Below the pieces are notes generated by a model. It saw only the letters and a list, made by a program, of their open reading frames with translations. It ran no database searches and was not told where the DNA came from. From NCBI GenBank assembly GCA_050313295.1, contig JBNPLD010000012.1: a stretch of DNA of 59,288 nt, one strand, 5' to 3'. Numbering within the stretch: the first letter of the stretch is position 1; the number at the start of each line of letters is the position of its first letter. Shown here in pieces: positions 34,431 through 42,466 of the stretch. The position numbers and the translations under genes were made by a program. Source of the DNA: S5-A14a sp022766365. Its GTDB lineage: Bacteria; Bacillota; Clostridia; Peptostreptococcales; Anaerovoracaceae.

Positions 34431-34887
34431 AGATAAGAGACCATCCTGGGACGAGTATTTTATGGGGATGGCCAAGCTTACCGCTCAGAGATCCACATGT
34501 CTAAGAAGGCAGGTAGGAGCTGTAATTGTAAAGGATAGACATATTATAGCCACAGGATATAACGGCGCCCCAAGGGGCCTTGCTCACTGTGGGCAGCTTG
34601 GGGGTTGTCTAAGGGAACAGCTTAAAGTACCATCAGGACAAAGACATGAACTTTGCAGAGCATTGCATGCAGAGCAAAATGCAATAATTCAGGCCGCAAC
34701 ATTGGGACAGAGCATTGAGGGTGCATCTATATATATCACACATCAGCCATGTTCTATCTGTTCGAAAATGATAATTAATGCAGGAATTACCAGGATAGTT
34801 GTTGAGCAGGGTTATCCGGACGAGCTTGCTACGGATATGCTGGAGGAAGCAGGTATTAAAGTTGTAAAGCTGAAAAGTGAAGATTGA
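34417..34887 (+). CDS. Deoxycytidylate deaminase family protein (ComEB-like)
   Basis: It converts dCMP to dUMP for thymidylate synthesis. RPSWDEYFMGMAKLTAQRSTC at the start (in part), HAEQNAII (His and catalytic Glu) and PCSICSKMIINAGI (two Cys) form the zinc site. GYNGAPRGLAHC is the dCMP deaminase substrate segment. The 156 residues match the family. The ATG overlaps the truA 3' end and follows GGAGAACCT, so the two are translationally linked. Confidence 0.92.
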   Translation: MGNYEDKRPSWDEYFMGMAKLTAQRSTCLRRQVGAVIVKDRHIIATGYNGAPRGLAHCGQLGGCLREQLKVPSGQRHELCRALHAEQNAIIQAATLGQSIEGASIYITHQPCSICSKMIINAGITRIVVEQGYPDELATDMLEEAGIKVVKLKSED

Positions 34888-34920
34888 GAAATTGAGTCTG
34901 CAACCGATAGGATCTATGTG

Positions 34921-36303
34921 ATGAATAACAAATTGGAGAAGATTGAAAACGTAGATATACCGCAGGGGTTTTATAAGAAGCTTTTTAAGATTGCCGCACC
35001 CATTGCATTTCAGGGTGTAATATCTTCCTCTTTAGGCCTTGTGGATAGCATAATGGTTGGAAGTCTTGGGGAGGGAGCTCTGGCATCTGTGGGGATAGCA
35101 ATCCAGGTTTTCTTCGTCCAGTATCTTTTCGTGTTCGGATTCATAAGCGGCTGTGGGACATTTATAGCACAGTTTTATGGTGCAGGCGATCGACATGGTG
35201 TGCACAAAACCTTGGGCTTTGCGGTGACTGTGGCATTAATCATAAGCACGATATTTTTCATAGGAGCGATGTTCTTTCCGGAATTCATAATCGGTCTTTA
35301 TACTGACGAGAACTCTGTAGTTCCCCTTGCAAAGGTGTATATGCAAACAGGTTCATGGACTATGTTATTTTTGGGATTCAGCATACCGATTGAAGCATCT
35401 CTAAGAGGGACACAGCAGACAGCGTTGCCTTTGTATGTTTCAACTTTTGTTTTTTCATTGAATACATTATTAAACTACATGCTCATCTACGGTAATTTCG
35501 GCATGCCGATGCTCGGAGTGAAAGGTGCAGCAATTGCAACGGTAATCGCAAGATTTCTTGAGATGATAATAATGCTTCTTATAATCCGAAAGGGGAACTA
35601 TCTATCAGGAAGAATTTCTGAATACTTTGATTGGAGTAAGGAATTCCTTATGAGAGTAATCAACAATGCCAAGAGTACCACTGCAAATGAGTTGCTTTGG
35701 TCACTTGGGCAGACAGTATTCGTTGCAGCCTATGCAAGACTTGGAGTGACTGCCTATGCGGCGTTTCAGGCAGCAAACAATATAAACGGGGTATTCATAA
35801 ATGCAGGCTACAGCATGGGAGATGCCGCTTTGATTCTTGTGGGTGAATACCTGGGAAGAAGAGAAAATGCCCAAGCAGAAGTGGTAGCAAGAAAGACAAT
35901 CAAAATCGGTACACTATTGGGAGTAGGTTGTGGAGCGGTGCTTTATTTTGTCGGAAAAGAGATGTTAAACTTCTTTGATCTGTCAAAAGTGGGAGATATG
36001 TACTCAGAGAAACTTTTAATCGTCATGGGTATTATTATGGTTATCAAGGTGTATGATACGATATTGGTAACAGGAATACTTAGGGCCGGAGGTGATACCA
36101 AATTTGCCATGTTGACTGAAGTGGGAGCTGTATGGATAGTGGGAGTGCCCCTTGCCTTTATAGGCGCTTTTTGGATCGGACTGCCTATCCATTTGGTATA
36201 TGCCCTTCTGGGTAGCTATAATTTGGTGGAGGCAATCATTCTGACCATAAGGCTGAGATCAAAAAAATGGAACAAGACCATGATAACCGGTCTTGAATCC
36301 TAG
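34921..36303 (+). CDS. MATE family efflux transporter
   Basis: It is a cation-coupled multidrug exporter candidate with 12 predicted membrane segments and an internal two-fold repeat. The first repeat begins LFKIAAPIAFQGVISSSLGLVDS (in part), the second at about residue 245 with NNAKSTTANELLWSLGQ. The length of about 460 is normal. ATG at 34921 is preferred over GTG at 34918; the ribosome binding site is a weak AGGA. No substrate can be assigned. It converges with phzF, 25 bases away. Confidence 0.92.
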   Translation: MNNKLEKIENVDIPQGFYKKLFKIAAPIAFQGVISSSLGLVDSIMVGSLGEGALASVGIAIQVFFVQYLFVFGFISGCGTFIAQFYGAGDRHGVHKTLGFAVTVALIISTIFFIGAMFFPEFIIGLYTDENSVVPLAKVYMQTGSWTMLFLGFSIPIEASLRGTQQTALPLYVSTFVFSLNTLLNYMLIYGNFGMPMLGVKGAAIATVIARFLEMIIMLLIIRKGNYLSGRISEYFDWSKEFLMRVINNAKSTTANELLWSLGQTVFVAAYARLGVTAYAAFQAANNINGVFINAGYSMGDAALILVGEYLGRRENAQAEVVARKTIKIGTLLGVGCGAVLYFVGKEMLNFFDLSKVGDMYSEKLLIVMGIIMVIKVYDTILVTGILRAGGDTKFAMLTEVGAVWIVGVPLAFIGAFWIGLPIHLVYALLGSYNLVEAIILTIRLRSKKWNKTMITGLES

Positions 36304-36328
36304 CCGATAAAAATTTTATGAATTAATT

Positions 36329-37246
36329 TTAAAGATATACCTTGCCTTCAGCAAGAATAACCGCACTGCCTCCTACTCTGACTGTGACAATATCCTGCGA
36401 TATCGGGTCGGCGGAAAGGAAAACGTCAATTGACGATGGGCGATGCATAGCTTCTCCTTGTATAACTTTCAAGGTGCCGTCTGAACCAAGAAGTCCGTTC
36501 AGATGCAGATAATACGCAAGAGCTCCGTTAGAGGTGCCTGTTGCGGCCTCCTCGTCAATCCCATAGAGCGGTGCAAAATTACGACAAAACGCTTTTATTT
36601 CGGAGTTGTTTTCCTTTGCAAATTCTGTGGTGAATGCGTGGACACCGACGGAATTCCATCTCTCAGAAAATTCAGATAGCCTTTTCATGTTTGGGTTAAT
36701 AATGTCCAATTCTTTTTTTCCCGATACGGGGAGCATAATATCAGGAAGTCCTGTTGAAATAAGCATTGGTTTTAACCTTCCTATTGAAGAGGGATTCGGA
36801 ACAGTTAATCCCATTATGGAGTACAGCTCTGATATGGTTCTTGGCTCATCGATAGTATCGATGTTCTCAGGAGTTGCCATACCCATGATGACTCTGCTTC
36901 CGTCAACCTGAATATCTATGGTTTCAGCACCGGTTTTCAGTTTGTATACTCCTTCGTTTATCATTCCGATTTTTGAGAGTACATACATACCTGCAATGGT
37001 TGCATGGCCACAGAGGGCAACCTCATCTGTAGGAGTGAAGTACCTTGCGTGGAAATCCCATGAGTCTTTTTCAAGTCCGGGCAAAATGAAAACGGTTTCT
37101 GAATATTTGAGTTCTGCAGCCAGCTTGATCATTTTTTCCTTTAAAGGAAAATCATCTCCTGGTTCTAACACGACGATTCCTGCTGTGTTTCCACCGAATA
37201 TTTCTTCGGTGAAGGCATCTGCTATATAAAATTTATATTTTCCCAT
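36329..37246 (-). CDS. PhzF family phenazine biosynthesis-like isomerase
   Basis: It has the diaminopimelate epimerase-like fold of PhzF; no phenazine genes are present, so a stand-alone isomerase of unknown substrate is likely. DAFTEEIFGGNTAGIVVL (about 10-27), YSETVFILP (catalytic Glu in SET), FTPTDEVALCGHATIA and DEEAATGTSNGALAYYL are diagnostic. The 305 residues match. GAGGAGAAAA precedes the ATG at 37246. It is monocistronic on the minus strand. Confidence 0.92.
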   Translation of the reverse strand: MGKYKFYIADAFTEEIFGGNTAGIVVLEPGDDFPLKEKMIKLAAELKYSETVFILPGLEKDSWDFHARYFTPTDEVALCGHATIAGMYVLSKIGMINEGVYKLKTGAETIDIQVDGSRVIMGMATPENIDTIDEPRTISELYSIMGLTVPNPSSIGRLKPMLISTGLPDIMLPVSGKKELDIINPNMKRLSEFSERWNSVGVHAFTTEFAKENNSEIKAFCRNFAPLYGIDEEAATGTSNGALAYYLHLNGLLGSDGTLKVIQGEAMHRPSSIDVFLSADPISQDIVTVRVGGSAVILAEGKVYL

Positions 37247-37405
37247 AAATTTTCTCCTCTCAAACTGTATATATTTCTCGGAAAAAGCAACGATATTGTT
37301 TGAGAATTGCCCGCCCGATAAATTAATGACTGTCTTTCTTTTTTAAAATTCTAACATTAAAGATGAAATATAACAAGTGTTATAGCATTTTTATAGATTA
37401 TGGGG

Positions 37406-37411
37406 TATAAT
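37406..37411 (+). promoter_or_regulatory. Predicted -10 box upstream of mtnA
   Basis: TATAAT at 37406-37411, preceded by GGGG. No strong -35 box is evident. Transcription from here would begin near 37418 and supports a translation start well downstream of 37416. Confidence 0.4.
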
Positions 37412-37520
37412 AGATTTGAACATTCATATAGGTAAAGTGTTGAAATATAAAAAGCTAACACTTATGTCAAATGCTGATATTTATTGGCGAATCGTAATGG
37501 AAGGAGACACAAGAGATACC

Positions 37521-38660
37521 ATGAAGATTACACCATTTGAGTATGAAGATGGAAGATTGAAAATTCTGGATCAGAGAAAACTTCCGGGAAAGGAAGTTTA
37601 TCTTGAAATCGAGACGGCTGAAGATATGTATGACGCTATTGCAACTCTTGCAGTCCGTGGAGCACCGGCAATTGGAGTTGCTGCGGCATACGGGTATTTT
37701 GTTGCTCTGAAAAAATGGTATATCGATGAGACATCCTATGCTTTCACAGAGATAAGTACAAATTGCACTCCTGAAGATTTTCTGGCTGAGGCAGAGAGGC
37801 TCAAGAACTATCTGGGATCTGCAAGACCTACTGCAGTGAATCTGAGGTGGGCTCTTGACAGGATATATTTGAAAATCAAGAACGCTGCAGATTTTTTGAT
37901 GGAACAATCTGTGGACGGTGAGCTGTCTTCCAAGGGAATTGATGAACTTCTTAAGATTGCAGAGAAAGAGGCGATTGCAATACATGTGGAGGACGTGGAA
38001 GCTTGTAGAGCTATGGGAGAACATGGACTTGGGCTTTTGGAAAAAGGTATGGGGATTCTCACCCACTGCAACGCAGGAACTATTGCTACGTCTGAGTATG
38101 GAACCTGTCTTGCACCGATTTATCTCGGGGAAGAGAGGGGATACGGATTTCGTGTGTATGCTGATGAGACCAGACCTTTGCTGCAAGGTGCCCGACTTAC
38201 TTCATGGGAATTGAACAAGACAGGTGTCGATGTGACGTTGATATGCGATAACATGGCTGCATGTCTTATGAAAGCGGGCAAAGTCGACGCTGTTCTGGTC
38301 GGATGCGACAGGATGGCTTCTAATGGTGATGGTGCCAACAAAATAGGTACGTTAGGTTTAGCTGTTCTGGCTAAGCATTACGGTATTCCTTTTTATATGT
38401 TTGTGCCGACTTCAACCATAGACCTTGCTACTGAGAACGGAAATGATATAATAATAGAAGAGCGTGATGGTCAAGAGATACATCACATGTGGTTTAAGGA
38501 GCCTATGGCTCCTGAGGATATCAAGACTTTCAATCCTTCGTTTGATGTGACTGATGCTGAACTTATTACAGCAGTGATTACAGAGGAAGGTGTGATATAT
38601 CCGCCTTTCAGTGAGGGACTTGCGGAAGACGTAGAAAAAGCTGAAAATAAAAGAAAGTAA
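37521..38660 (+). CDS. mtnA: S-methyl-5-thioribose-1-phosphate isomerase
   Basis: It converts methylthioribose 1-phosphate to methylthioribulose 1-phosphate in salvage of methylthioadenosine. VRGAPAIGVAAAYGYF, THCNAGTIAT (catalytic Cys), YADETRPLLQGARLTSWEL and GCDRMASNGDGANKIGT (catalytic Asp) are clear. The start is set at 37521 (MKITPFEYEDGRL), matching the usual N-terminus; ATG at 37497 is an alternative, and the open frame from 37416 begins at the likely transcription start. GGAAGGAG at 37500 is somewhat far. Other mtn genes are not adjacent. Confidence 0.9.
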   Translation: MKITPFEYEDGRLKILDQRKLPGKEVYLEIETAEDMYDAIATLAVRGAPAIGVAAAYGYFVALKKWYIDETSYAFTEISTNCTPEDFLAEAERLKNYLGSARPTAVNLRWALDRIYLKIKNAADFLMEQSVDGELSSKGIDELLKIAEKEAIAIHVEDVEACRAMGEHGLGLLEKGMGILTHCNAGTIATSEYGTCLAPIYLGEERGYGFRVYADETRPLLQGARLTSWELNKTGVDVTLICDNMAACLMKAGKVDAVLVGCDRMASNGDGANKIGTLGLAVLAKHYGIPFYMFVPTSTIDLATENGNDIIIEERDGQEIHHMWFKEPMAPEDIKTFNPSFDVTDAELITAVITEEGVIYPPFSEGLAEDVEKAENKRK

Positions 38661-38742
38661 GTATAGATGTATGGTTCTGTTCAGAACAGATATATGAACA
38701 AATATTAGAAAAGAGGATGAGAATCTGGAGCAGGATAAGAGA

Positions 38743-39708
38743 TTGATAGATGTAACCGGAGGCAATATCAAGCCAAAGGGATTTTTTGAAAGGTATGTGA
38801 AGGTTATCGTGATTTTGGCTGTGATAGCCGGATCTGCTTCGGGCATATTCGGATCGGTGATTGAAGCGCCTTCGATGGCAATAGGCTTTTGGAGGCTCAC
38901 CTTCGGTCTACCGGTTTTTGCTGTCCCCTTTTTTAGAAGAGGAAAAGGTATTAAGGAATTGAGAACGGTTTCACGGCAGAGTTTAGTGTATACAACTTTT
39001 GCCGGAGCGTTTTTGTTTCTACATTTTTTCAGTTGGTTCAGTGCTGTTAAACTGACTAACATAGCCTCTGCATCGGTACTTGCTGCTCTACACCCACTCG
39101 TTGTTTTGTTTATTACTGTTTTTGTATTTAAAAGACATGTGGGCAGACGACCTGTAATGGGAATTCTCTGTGCACTGGCAGGTGCAACAATGATAGCGGG
39201 ATTTGACTATAAGGAGCTTGCCTCAGGCAGTTTTAAGGGAGATGTATTATCTCTTGGAGCAGCAATTTTCATGGGGCTGTATTTTGCCATGGGACATGAA
39301 GCCAGAAAGTCCATTTCAGGAAATACTTATGTGTTTCTTTGTTTTTTATGCTGTTGGATATGCTTTGCTGCGGGTATGCTCGTTACGGGGACATCTTTCA
39401 CGTCTTATCCGACTGAGGACTGGATATATATTCTTGGGCTGACCTTGGTTTGTCAGATTGGTGCACACGCGGTTTTCAACCTGTGCATGGGTCATGTGTC
39501 TTCGCTTTATGTATCTGCATGGGAATCGGGAGAAGCTGTTTCGGCAACGATTCTCGCCTTTATTTTTCTGGGCCAGGTACCTGAGGAATGGCAACTTATA
39601 GGAATGGTAATAGTTGTTATAGGTCTTGTATATTATAATTATTACAGCAGCCTGGAATCAAATAAGACAGAGGAGATTGAGGATATTGAAAATGAGCTAC
39701 AAAGTTAG
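38743..39708 (+). CDS. DMT superfamily (EamA) transporter
   Basis: It is a membrane carrier with ten predicted segments in two EamA halves (about 15-140 and 160-305). SAVKLTNIASASVLAALHPLVV (in part) and the C-terminal repeat VSSLYVSAWESGEAVSATILAFIFLGQVP are typical. The start is TTG at 38743, seven bases after AGGA; no ATG or GTG exists upstream in frame. Substrate unknown. A 15-bp palindrome at 38676-38690 lies upstream. It overlaps scpA by 17 bases. Confidence 0.88.
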   Translation: MIDVTGGNIKPKGFFERYVKVIVILAVIAGSASGIFGSVIEAPSMAIGFWRLTFGLPVFAVPFFRRGKGIKELRTVSRQSLVYTTFAGAFLFLHFFSWFSAVKLTNIASASVLAALHPLVVLFITVFVFKRHVGRRPVMGILCALAGATMIAGFDYKELASGSFKGDVLSLGAAIFMGLYFAMGHEARKSISGNTYVFLCFLCCWICFAAGMLVTGTSFTSYPTEDWIYILGLTLVCQIGAHAVFNLCMGHVSSLYVSAWESGEAVSATILAFIFLGQVPEEWQLIGMVIVVIGLVYYNYYSSLESNKTEEIEDIENELQS

Positions 39709-40483
39709 GATTTCTTCCTTTGAGGGCCCATTTGATCTGTTGGTTTATCTTATTGAAAATGCCCAAATGAGCATATACGATATCCAAATTTCTCAGATAA
39801 CAGCCCAGTATATGGAATATATGGAGGATATCAACACCATAGATGTGGAAAGGGCTACTGAATTCATGGTTCTGGCTGCAAGTCTTCTTGAGATAAAGAG
39901 CAAGATGATCCTACCGGCAGAGGAGCGTGAAGTTGAGGGGGTTGTGGAAGAAGACCCAAGAAGTCAGCTTGTGGAAAGGCTTATTGAATACAAAGCCTTT
40001 AAATTCAGAGCGGAGGGGCTTAAAAAAAGATGGGAATATGCACAGGACATAATGGAAAAGCCTCAGGAGGACATCTCTGAATTTACCGGCAATCCGGAGG
40101 AAATTCTCAATTTGGGTGTGGAAGAGTTTGCAAATGCATTTAGCGTTTTCTTAGAAAAAAAGCAGAAAATTGATCAGGTTAGGAGGCACTACACAAAGAT
40201 TGAACGGGACAGGGCCTCTATGGAATCGAGGATGGTGTACATCTACGACAGGCTGAAAAATGAGTCATTGTCAAAAGGGGGTAAAAGAAGGCTCCTGCTT
40301 ACTGAGCTTGTGCCAGGAGGTATGGACAACTATAATCTGGTGGTGACTTTTACTGCTGCTCTCCAGATGATTAATCGCAAAACTCTGAGAGCTGAACAGA
40401 ATTCTCTTTATGGAGACATAGTTTTAGAATTGATTACAGATCCGGAAAAACCTATGGAATTGCTGCCTGACAAGGATAAGTAA
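39692..40483 (+). CDS. scpA: Segregation and condensation protein A
   Basis: It is the kleisin subunit of the SMC condensin complex, needed for chromosome segregation. SYKVRISSFEGPFDLLVYLIENAQMSIYDI (in part residues 2-31) is the SMC-binding N-terminus. FMVLAASLLEIKSKMILP follows as in all ScpA proteins. The C-terminal winged helix is at about 190-263. ATG at 39692 replaces the longer frame from 39626, which overlaps the transporter gene and has no site. It precedes scpB by 26 bases. Confidence 0.95.
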   Translation: MSYKVRISSFEGPFDLLVYLIENAQMSIYDIQISQITAQYMEYMEDINTIDVERATEFMVLAASLLEIKSKMILPAEEREVEGVVEEDPRSQLVERLIEYKAFKFRAEGLKKRWEYAQDIMEKPQEDISEFTGNPEEILNLGVEEFANAFSVFLEKKQKIDQVRRHYTKIERDRASMESRMVYIYDRLKNESLSKGGKRRLLLTELVPGGMDNYNLVVTFTAALQMINRKTLRAEQNSLYGDIVLELITDPEKPMELLPDKDK

Positions 40484-40509
40484 ATGAAAGATAAAGGAGG
40501 ATTCCAAGT

Positions 40510-41094
40510 TTGAATAACAAAAAAATATATAAATCCGCTCTTGAGTCTATGTTATATATATGGGGAGAACCCCTCGCAATTAAATCTGCAGCAGATGCAT
40601 TGGATCTTGAATATGAGGAGACAAAGGAGCTGCTCGTTGAACTTTCCTCAGAATATGAGAAAGACGGAAGGGGTCTTAGAATAAGACAGATAAACAGAAG
40701 TTTTCAAATGGTTACGGCAAGGGAGAATTCTCAATTCATCAAAAGACTTTGTACTCCTATAAAGACAAGTAAATTATCCCAGGCTGCTCTTGAGGTTTTA
40801 GCCATAATAGCATACAGGCAGCCGGTCACAAAGGGAGAAATTGAGGCTATAAGAGGGGTCAGAGCCGACAGAGTTGTGGAAGGGCTGATGAGAAGGAATC
40901 TGGTTACGGAGAAAGGGAGGTCAGAGGGTATCGGCCGCCCGATTATTTACGGTACAACTGAAGAATTTCTAAAGCAATTTGATTTCTCCTCAATATCTCA
41001 ACTTCCTGAAATAGAAGATTTGGAAGGTGTGCTTGCCGAGGACGAGGAGGTAGTGGAAGATGGAGCAACTCAACAGTTGAAACTTAAGATTTAA
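40510..41094 (+). CDS. scpB: Segregation and condensation protein B
   Basis: It is the winged-helix partner that dimerises and binds ScpA in the SMC complex. ALESMLYIWGEPLAIKSAADAL opens the first domain (in part), and LSQAALEVLAIIAYRQPVTKGEIEAIRGV (in part) is the signature of ScpB, followed by RPIIYGTTEEFLKQFD. The start is TTG with AAAGGAGG nine bases upstream. A short hairpin with CAGCTT/AAGCTG arms at 41124-41142 follows the stop and may be a weak terminator. Confidence 0.95.
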   Translation: MNNKKIYKSALESMLYIWGEPLAIKSAADALDLEYEETKELLVELSSEYEKDGRGLRIRQINRSFQMVTARENSQFIKRLCTPIKTSKLSQAALEVLAIIAYRQPVTKGEIEAIRGVRADRVVEGLMRRNLVTEKGRSEGIGRPIIYGTTEEFLKQFDFSSISQLPEIEDLEGVLAEDEEVVEDGATQQLKLKI

Positions 41095-41214
41095 GACGGC
41101 TTTCATAAGTCAATGCCGTTGGTCAGCTTCAATCGAAAGCTGTAATTTTATGGATTGCGAAAATTATCTGAATTGGAATAAATCAACTGAGACAGGGGTA
41201 GATGGCAACAGAAT

Positions 41215-41715
41215 ATGAACAATATCATACTAATCGGCATGCCTGCCAGCGGCAAAAGCACCATAGGCAAAAAGTTATCTGAAAAACTGAAGATGGATTT
41301 TGTTGATACTGATTATCTGATAGAACAGGAGCAGGGTATGAGTCTGCAGGAAATAATAAACAAGAAGGGGAATAACTTTTTCTGGAGCTGCGAAGAGAGG
41401 ATTCTTACCCAACTTAACCTTGAGAAGACAGTTATAGCCACAGGAGGCAGTGCTGTTTTGTTCCCGAAAGCTATGGAACATCTAAGAGAGGGAGGAAAAG
41501 TTATCTATCTTTCTCAGAGCCTCGAAAAGATTAAAAAAAGGCTTCACAATTTAGAGTCAAGGGGAGTAACTCTCGAGGAGGGAGAATCTGTAGAAACTTT
41601 ATATAATTACAGAGTGACGCTTTATGAGAAAGAGTCGGACCTGACAATTATTGAGGGCAATAAGTCCGTAAAAGAAATTGTCAATGAGATATCCGAAGCT
41701 TGTATCTCATTTTAA
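41215..41715 (+). CDS. aroK: Shikimate kinase-like protein
   Basis: It resembles shikimate kinase, which phosphorylates shikimate in aromatic amino-acid synthesis. Walker A GMPASGKSTIG (about 7-17), FVDTDYLIE (acidic pair), ATGGSAVL (Gly-rich shikimate loop) and a lid with YNYRVTLYEK are recognisable. The usual FRxxE motif, whose Arg binds shikimate, reads FWSCEE at about 56-61. No other aro gene is nearby. It could be an active variant or a kinase with another substrate. The 166-residue length is normal. Confidence 0.8.
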   Translation: MNNIILIGMPASGKSTIGKKLSEKLKMDFVDTDYLIEQEQGMSLQEIINKKGNNFFWSCEERILTQLNLEKTVIATGGSAVLFPKAMEHLREGGKVIYLSQSLEKIKKRLHNLESRGVTLEEGESVETLYNYRVTLYEKESDLTIIEGNKSVKEIVNEISEACISF

Positions 41716-41778
41716 TTTGTGATAGAATTCAGTAGATAATTTTGTGTTTTATAGAAATGATAAATTGGAGGGAAGTTT

Positions 41779-42210
41779 ATGACAGATATTTATACAAGTA
41801 GCTATTCGGGTGTTTTCGATGAAGTGGCATTGACATATTTTAGTGTGTATGCAATAGCAATGGCTGTTTTATCCATTGTCGGCATGTGGAAGATGTTTTC
41901 AAAGGCAGGAGTTCCCGGATGGATTGCAATTATTCCTTTTGTAAATATTGTATATCTGACTAAGATTGCTTTGGGAAACGGATGGCTTTGCTTGTTGCTG
42001 TTTGTTCCGTTTGTGAATTTTTTCTTCTCTATATATATGAATTGGCAGCTTGGGAAATCCTTCGGGAAGGGTGTCGGATTCCGTATAGGATTAATATTCC
42101 TTAGCGGTCTGTTTTGTATAATTCTGGGATTTGACAACTCAAAGTATATAGGCCCTTGTGGAAACCCCACCCCATCAGACAGAGCCGGTTATAAGATCAC
42201 AGAGATGTAA
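41779..42210 (+). CDS. DUF5684 domain-containing membrane protein
   Basis: It is a 143-residue protein with three to four hydrophobic segments (about 19-41, 50-70, 73-92, 98-117). WKMFSKAGVPGWIAIIPFVNI and a second LLLFVPFVNFFFSIYMNW repeat the pattern GVPGW..IPxxN..., typical of DUF5684-type proteins often found near signal peptidases. Function unknown. GGAGGGAAG precedes the ATG. It lies about 100 bases upstream of the SCIFF precursor gene. Confidence 0.8.
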   Translation: MTDIYTSSYSGVFDEVALTYFSVYAIAMAVLSIVGMWKMFSKAGVPGWIAIIPFVNIVYLTKIALGNGWLCLLLFVPFVNFFFSIYMNWQLGKSFGKGVGFRIGLIFLSGLFCIILGFDNSKYIGPCGNPTPSDRAGYKITEM

Positions 42211-42313
42211 CGAGATGTAAGAAGAAGTTCCGGAATTAAATTTAAGCCGGATTTAAAAGAGTGAAGCACACATTGTGAATGAAAATGTAAGAGAATATAG
42301 AAAGGTAAAGACG

Positions 42314-42460
42314 ATGGAAAGAATTAAAACAATTGAAACCCGAAACCTGGCAGAAAGCTTTGTAAACGGGGGCTGCGGAGAGTGCCAGACATCTTGCCAG
42401 TCAGCTTGCAAGACATCTTGCGGCGTAGCTAATCAGCCTTGTGAAAACGAGGAGAAATAG
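42314..42460 (+). CDS. scfA: Six-cysteine peptide SCIFF precursor
   Basis: It is the 48-residue precursor of a ranthipeptide-type RiPP. Six Cys occur at 21, 24, 28, 32, 36 and 43 (spacing x2, x3, x3, x3, x6) in GGCGECQTSCQSACKTSC. The leader ERIKTIETRNLAESF precedes them. Thr27 and Thr34 in two TSC units are the likely thioether partners, as known for SCIFF peptides. ATG at 42314 follows AAAGG by seven bases and gives the standard length; the GTG at 42275 would add an unusual extension. The maturase begins six bases after the stop. Confidence 0.93.
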   Translation: MERIKTIETRNLAESFVNGGCGECQTSCQSACKTSCGVANQPCENEEK

Positions 42461-42466
42461 TTACAG

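Noticed and set aside
38676..38690. LexA box
   Set aside because: The palindrome has a one-base centre rather than GAAC-N4-GTTC spacing.
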